Shown here one piece after another: positions 60,638 through 64,000 of a stretch of DNA of 64,000 bases. Source of the DNA: DAOUEX01 sp034430235 (GTDB taxonomy: Bacteria; Chloroflexota; Anaerolineae; UBA2200); assembly GCA_964478075.1 (NCBI GenBank), contig CAYZGO010000001.1:62001-126000 (forward strand), in the 5' to 3' direction. The notes beneath the pieces were generated by a model. That model did no database searches. It saw only the letters and a list, made by a program, of their open reading frames with translations, and was not told the DNA's origin. A program made the translations under genes and the position numbers. Numbering within the stretch: position 1 is the first letter of the stretch; each line of letters starts with the position of its first letter.

Positions 60638-61072
60638 TCAGCCACAACGCGTGGCGGTTGGCGTTGGCGTCGAGGTGCGCGTCCGTGTAGGTCTCAGCGT
60701 ATCGGTTGGCGTAGGCGTCCGCGTACTTGTTGGCGGCGCGGGCGTGTCTGTTGGGACTGCGGTCGGCCTGTCAGTTGGTCTTGGCGTCCGCGTGACCGTT
60801 GGTGTCGGCGTGGAGGTAGGAGTGGGCAAGGGTTTCATCACTGCGGGCAGGTACACGCTCCCCGGTTTCATGACCATGGGTATATACATGCTGAACTCTG
60901 CTGCGTGCTTGTCGGTCGTGAACGCCGAGCGCACAGCACCAGTGGCTAGGCAGGTTGTGCCGCCAAGGTCAGTCCAGCAGACACTGTCGCCGCTAAGCAG
61001 GGCCTCCACGCGAAGTGCGCAGCAGCAGAACGCAACCAAGAGAACCAGCAGAAAGCAATGTCTTCTGACCAT
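60638..61072 (-). CDS. Secreted Pro/Thr-rich protein
   Basis: 144 residues. A signal peptide (CFLLVLLVAFCCCALRVEA) is followed by a short folded part with SVCWTDLGGTTCLATGAV, two YIPMVMKP/YLPAVMKP-like motifs, and a C-terminal tail of about 60 residues made of PTPT, TRTP and PTDT repeats. Such tails are common in Chloroflexota secreted proteins. The protein is likely a small cell-surface or spacer protein; no enzymatic function is visible. Plus-strand frames through this tail are artefacts of the repeats. Confidence 0.65.
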   Translation of the reverse strand: MVRRHCFLLVLLVAFCCCALRVEALLSGDSVCWTDLGGTTCLATGAVRSAFTTDKHAAEFSMYIPMVMKPGSVYLPAVMKPLPTPTSTPTPTVTRTPRPTDRPTAVPTDTPAPPTSTRTPTPTDTLRPTRTRTSTPTPTATRCG

Positions 61073-61112
61073 GCAAGCCTACCGACCTAACGCGTCACAG
61101 TGACCATTACAC

Positions 61113-61145
61113 AGGTGACCGGCCCCTTCGAGGTGCCGCTCACCT
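61113..61145. repeat. AGGTGACCGGCACC palindrome, copy 3
   Basis: AGGTGACCGGCCCC ... AGGTGCCGCTCACCT, imperfect, between the Pro/Thr-rich gene and the membrane protein gene. Confidence 0.65.
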
Positions 61146-61164
61146 CACGGCTGCCGAACGCGTG

Positions 61165-61677
61165 CTATGTGCTTTCAGTAGAAGCTTCCGATGCCCTTGA
61201 CTTGCGCCACGCTGCGAGAAACAGCAACCCGGCCGCCAAGGGAGGCAAGCCCAGCGCAAGCAGCACCGAACTGAGGGCTGAGCGCGGGATGGGAGCGCCT
61301 GAGGTCACGACGAGATATACAACGAATATCAGCAGCGCCTCTACGAGCAGCGCGACCGCTCCAATGGCCTCCCACCGCCACGCCATGGCCACACAGACCA
61401 GGAAGCCCAACTCAGGCAGCGCGTTCGGTGCGTTCATCAGGATTCCCTTCAAACCTGAACCAGGCTCCGCACCTGAGAGCAGCGCAAAGATGGTCCACAA
61501 AGCTGCCCAGATGAGCGCCAGGGCCCGGGCGGCGTAGCGCATCCCCCTTGTCAACGAGTCCCCAGCAGGCCTGCTCTCCACGACCACCCTGCTTGCAGCT
61601 CCTTTCTCAGTCCGGAAAAACAGCCAGACCGCTGCTGCAGCAACGATCGGGAAAACAACAAGCGCAAGCATCAGCAT
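61165..61677 (-). CDS. Membrane protein of unknown function
   Basis: 170 residues from the ATG at 61677, chosen for its GGGAGG site. An upstream extension would read into a TrpF relic. Four or five hydrophobic segments are visible (LALVVFPIVAAAAVWLFF; ARALALIWAALWTIFAL; IGAVALLVEALLIFVVYLV; SSVLLALGLPPLAAGLLFL). It ends with a charged tail WRKSRASEAST. No family recognised. It stands alone. Confidence 0.65.
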   Translation of the reverse strand: MLMLALVVFPIVAAAAVWLFFRTEKGAASRVVVESRPAGDSLTRGMRYAARALALIWAALWTIFALLSGAEPGSGLKGILMNAPNALPELGFLVCVAMAWRWEAIGAVALLVEALLIFVVYLVVTSGAPIPRSALSSVLLALGLPPLAAGLLFLAAWRKSRASEASTEST

Positions 61678-61789
61678 TCCTAACCTCCCTGTGGCACACG
61701 AATTGCACGAATCACACGAAAAATGCCAGGAAGAATCTGTGCGGCTTGGTGTCCTCTCATCTGGGATCTGCGCGAAAACCTCGGCTCCC

Positions 61790-61905
61790 ACACGCCGCAC
61801 TGCCTCAAAGAACGCGGTGAGCTTCGCGGCGTCCAGCTTCACGTTGGTTCGAACGCCTGTGCAGACCTCAACTGCGTATGCCCCGACGACCCGCATGGCC
61901 TCAGC
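61790..61905 (-). pseudogene. C-terminal fragment of a second TrpF-like gene
   Basis: AEAMRVVGAYAVEVCTGVRT, then KLDAAKLTAFFEAVRRVGAE matches the end of the TrpF-like protein at 62477-63142 almost exactly. The N-terminal three quarters are absent. Confidence 0.85.
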
Positions 61906-61976
61906 ACGGGGCCTTGCTTTCCCTGAAGATTATCCAGACGAGAGCGAAGCTCAAGCCAGCCCAGCTGCAGCGGTCA

Positions 61977-62393
61977 TCAGGCGCTGCGCCCCATAGTTTC
62001 GCGTATCCGTTTCAGACGGCGCAGTATTCCCACAATGTGCCCGCTCCTAAGCACACTCCCCAGGTGTCCTTCTGTAAACCGGTCAGCTCGCACGTGCGCT
62101 GTGAGCAGCTTGCGAACCGCCAGGAGATCAGCCTGTTCGAGACTGCTGGGATCCGATTCGTAGCGCTCTGCCTCTTCTTTCCAGCTCGGCCAATCGAAGA
62201 CGAGAATGATTGCCTGCTCATAGAGCGTCCGGACGAAGGCGTCGACCTCGGGACTATACAAGAACCATTGAAACTGACCTTCGGGTGTTTGCCATTCACC
62301 AGGCACAAAGTTCTCTCGCTCAAACAGCGGCAGATACCTCAATACGGCGTCCACTTGTCGTGGACCAATCTCTGGGATGGCACTCTCAGTCAT
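61977..62393 (-). CDS. DUF6508-like protein
   Basis: 138 residues, ATG 62393 after GGAGGTCG. Helical and acidic: IGPRQVDAVLRYLPLFEREN, then VFDWPSWKEEAERYESDP and LLTAHVRADRFTEGHLGSVL, then GILRRLKRIRE. This matches the DUF6508 family, of unknown function. It lies between the TrpF relic and the intact TrpF-like gene, so it may have been inserted during that duplication. Confidence 0.75.
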   Translation of the reverse strand: MTESAIPEIGPRQVDAVLRYLPLFERENFVPGEWQTPEGQFQWFLYSPEVDAFVRTLYEQAIILVFDWPSWKEEAERYESDPSSLEQADLLAVRKLLTAHVRADRFTEGHLGSVLRSGHIVGILRRLKRIRETMGRSA

Positions 62394-62431
62394 GCTTCGA
62401 CCTCCAAGGTGTCTCGCTGCAGTTCAAAGGG

Positions 62432-62469
62432 CCAGGTGCAGCCACCTGTCAGGGACTGCCTGCACCTGG
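62432..62469. terminator. Hairpin after the TrpF-like gene
   Basis: CCAGGTGCAG and CTGCACCTGG pair across 38 bp, 8 bp after the TrpF-like stop. There is no T run, so termination is uncertain. Confidence 0.4.
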
Positions 62470-62476
62470 GCAGGTA

Positions 62477-63142
62477 TCATGCTGCTCGCACTGCCTCAAA
62501 GAAAGCGGTGAGCTTCGCAGCGTCCAGCTTTCCGTCGGTTCGAACGCCTGTGCAGACGTCAACTGCGTATGGCCTGACCACACGAATTGCCTCAGCGACG
62601 TTGCCCGCGTATAGTCCACCGGCCAGGAAGATGGGCACGTCGACCTTTTCCCGTATTCGACGGCTTATCTCCCAATTGTGAGTCCTGCCTGTACCACCAA
62701 GTTCTTTTCGGGCAAGGAGCCGGTTCCCAGAGTCGAGCAGAATGCCAGCAACGTGAGGCGCGATCGCACAAGCCTCTTCAATCGCATCTTCCCCTGTTAC
62801 GTGGACTACCTGCACGATGGAAACCCCACGCATGGCTGCGCGGAGCTGCTGGTATACCCCCGTCTCCAGACGGTCGCAGATTTGCACGGTGTTCACGCCG
62901 CAGCGCCTCTGCTGAGCAATTATCGCAGGTGCGTCCTGCTGCCTGGTAAGCAAAAAGGACCCTATTGCAGGCGGCAGCGCGGCGCAGATCTGCGCGATCC
63001 TTTCCTCAGGAATCACGCCTGGCCCGCTGGGCATCGCAGAAACAAGGCCAACGGCCGAGGCACCGTGCCGGATAGCAGTCGATGCTTCCGCAACACTGGT
63101 ATTGCAGCAGATCTTGACCCTGGTAATTGTGGCAACGGACAA
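62477..63142 (-). CDS. Phosphoribosylanthranilate isomerase-like protein (TrpF family)
   Basis: 221 residues from a TTG at 63142 after AGAGGACG. The TrpF barrel shows VKICCNTSVAEASTAIRHGA with the catalytic Cys, VNTVQICDRL, VVHVTGEDAIEEA, GILLDSGN, GGTGRTHNWEIS and FLAGGLYAGNVAEAIRVVRP with YAVDVCTGVRTDG. In classical TrpF, Cys and Asp act in the Amadori rearrangement; here the DS in LLDSG supplies an Asp. The gene is not in a trp operon and the first Cys motif KICCNT differs slightly from KICGIT, so the physiological substrate is uncertain. Confidence 0.8.
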   Translation of the reverse strand: MSVATITRVKICCNTSVAEASTAIRHGASAVGLVSAMPSGPGVIPEERIAQICAALPPAIGSFLLTRQQDAPAIIAQQRRCGVNTVQICDRLETGVYQQLRAAMRGVSIVQVVHVTGEDAIEEACAIAPHVAGILLDSGNRLLARKELGGTGRTHNWEISRRIREKVDVPIFLAGGLYAGNVAEAIRVVRPYAVDVCTGVRTDGKLDAAKLTAFFEAVRAA

Positions 63143-63284
63143 CGTGCGTCCTCTATACTTGGCAGCGCAGGCCACAGGTAGGCGTTCTCGCTCTCAATCT
63201 CATGCCCCACGTGGTGCTGTGCGCCCCACGGTGGGACGAAGTCCCATCAGTTGGGCGTCACCCTGTGCTTCGGGCCTGTGCGCC

Positions 63285-63569
63285 TTAGACGTCCCACACT
63301 TCGTACACGCCCTGCTTCGGCGGGCCTTTCAGAAGGCCACTCAGGGCCTTGCGCATCTCCGGACCCGTGGGTGCGAGGCAGGCTTCGGCATCCTCCTTCG
63401 ACTCTCACAGGGTCACGCCCCCGTATTCGCCGCTAGAATCGTCTCCGAAGAACGTTAAACCTTTGAATCCCTTCATGGACTTGATGACGGCAGGAAGCTG
63501 CTCGCTCATCTTCTCCACTGTCGGGCGCATCCCTGGCCCCGTATTGAACAAGGTCAACAGTGCATACAT
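63285..63569 (-). pseudogene. ABM-domain (antibiotic-biosynthesis-monooxygenase-like) protein with in-frame TGA
   Basis: From ATG 63569 the frame reads MYALLTLFNTGPGMRPTVEK, then GFKGLTFFGDDSSGEYGGVT with L, TGA at 63407-63405, then ESKEDAEACLAPTGPEMRKA and a final VYEVWDV. The TGA falls where ABM-like proteins have Trp (LWESKEDAEA); TGG to TGA is a single change. Otherwise the 94-codon gene is complete. It is either a fresh pseudogene or a base error. Confidence 0.75.
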
Positions 63570-63708
63570 GGCTGATCCTGATCTTCTGATCTCGAACCCT
63601 CGAATGCCGTGCGCTGTGCGTGGGTCACATAGCTCGTCGCAGGCCAGGCACGGCGAAGGGTCAGCTAGTACCTGATAACCGTCAACCGAAAACCGTCAAC
63701 CATCCCAG

Positions 63709-63780
63709 CACCCCTGGGGAGACTCGAACTCCCGCACACGGCTCCGGAGGCCGCCGCTCTATCCGCTGAGCTACAGGGGC
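63709..63780 (-). tRNA. tRNA-Arg (anticodon CCG)
   Basis: The reverse complement folds as a cloverleaf: acceptor GCCCCTG with CAGGGGT, D stem GCTC/GAGC, anticodon stem GCGGC/GCCGT around the 7-nt loop CTCCGGA (anticodon CCG), T stem GGGAG/CTCCC with TTCGAGT. CCA is not encoded. Confidence 0.9.
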
Positions 63781-63832
63781 ACAGCCAGATTATAGTGCAT
63801 CCTCCAGGGGAAGGCAAACGACTCACTGCACT

Positions 63833-63868
63833 CCCCCTTCCTCTCCTAGGTCTGGGAGAGGAAGGGGG
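63833..63868. terminator. Long hairpin upstream of the tRNA, after the transporter gene
   Basis: CCCCCTTCCTCTCC and GGAGAGGAAGGGGG pair over 14 bp with an 8-nt loop. It lies 24 bp beyond the transporter stop and may end its transcript. Confidence 0.5.
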
Positions 63869-63891
63869 CCGGGGGGATAGTGAGGGCCCTC

Positions 63892-64000
63892 CTACACCTC
63901 CACACCATACTTCGGCATGACCACGCCAAAGAACAGCAGTGCCGGAATCAGCAGGATGCCCCCTGCCACCAGGTACATAGTCGCATAACCTCCGGCAACC
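63892..64000 (-). CDS. C-terminal end of a membrane transporter (MFS-like), cut by the window
   Basis: The minus strand reads AGGYATMYLVAGGILLIPAL followed by LFFGVVMPKYGVEV and a TAG at 63892. One hydrophobic helix and a short basic-polar end fit the last helix of an MFS transporter. The gene continues past the window edge. Confidence 0.5.
   Translation of the reverse strand, partial: VAGGYATMYLVAGGILLIPALLFFGVVMPKYGVEV

Noticed and set aside
63285..63569. Selenocysteine in the ABM-like protein
   Set aside because: The TGA replaces a conserved tryptophan in a context with no redox cysteine, so a TGG to TGA change or error is more likely.

Overview
The window is one stretch of a draft bacterial genome, with runs of N at 22776-22875 and 35219-35228. 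It is most likely from an anaerobic or microaerophilic member of the Chloroflexota (Anaerolineae-like). The lineage is inferred, not proven. It rests on Pro/Thr-rich low-complexity secreted proteins, a GEVED/DUF11-type surface protein, a very repeat-rich intergenic landscape and an anaerobe-style oxygen-defence gene set. Almost every gene lies on the minus strand. Canonical TTGACA/TTGAAA-17-TATAAT-type promoters are readable in front of several units.

Region 1 (1-12 kb) is a mixed accessory region: a truncated giant surface protein, a CbrC-family protein, a bicupin, two NUDIX hydrolases, a lipoprotein, a HEAT-repeat protein, a nitroreductase behind a zinc-ribbon gene with an in-frame TGA, a frameshifted ketopantoate-reductase-like gene and a CGGC-domain protein. 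MITE-like inverted-repeat elements and short palindromes fill the gaps.

Region 2 (12.5-22.5 kb) is the highlight: a RiPP (ribosomally made, modified peptide) cassette behind its own promoter at about 22.5 kb. It encodes a PqqD-like leader-binding protein, two different radical SAM/SPASM enzymes resembling the 'SynChlorMet' pair, two homologous Cys-rich precursor peptides, two HPr-kinase-like proteins, a signal-peptidase-like (S26) protease, an ABC exporter and a PF14907-type nucleotidyltransferase. The precursors share an almost identical leader, and each has five evenly spaced Cys-x2/3-Gly motifs in a diverged core. Scars between the two halves (an S26 stub joined to a gutted radical SAM gene) show that the cassette arose by tandem duplication and partial deletion.

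Region 3 (22.5-32 kb) has a 29/30-bp tandem repeat interrupted by a gap, a truncated secreted protein, a 5'-nucleotidase-type phosphoesterase, a hemolysin-III membrane protein, an old-yellow-enzyme oxidoreductase, an aldo/keto reductase with ferredoxin-like C-terminus and a DUF255 thioredoxin-domain protein.

Region 4 (32-53.5 kb) is an oxidative-stress, iron and metal island. It holds a protein disulfide oxidoreductase, thioredoxin-reductase-like protein, a superoxide-reductase/peroxiredoxin chimera, rubredoxin (interrupted by TAG), a peroxiredoxin whose catalytic cysteine codon is TGA (probable selenoprotein), flavodiiron protein with flavodoxin, cytochrome-b5-like protein, three ferritin-like proteins, a Fur/PerR regulator with its box, a DUF438-hemerythrin-PAS protein, superoxide reductase, rubrerythrin, a PfpI protein, Cd/Zn and Cu P-type ATPases, a YHS protein, ferredoxin and a Crp/Fnr regulator.

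Region 5 (53.6-64 kb) carries a small phage-defence-like group (AbiJ-type protein and UvrD-like helicase), genes there being preceded by copies of a shared leader repeat. It also has a chagasin-like inhibitor, a hicBA pair, cupin, TrpF plus a TrpF fragment, an ABM-type protein, tRNA-Arg(CCG) and the end of an MFS-type transporter.

The window contains an unusual number of single-base lesions: in-frame stops in five otherwise intact genes plus three frameshifts. Two of the frameshifts sit at short homopolymers. Assembly error must be excluded before biology is read into most of them.
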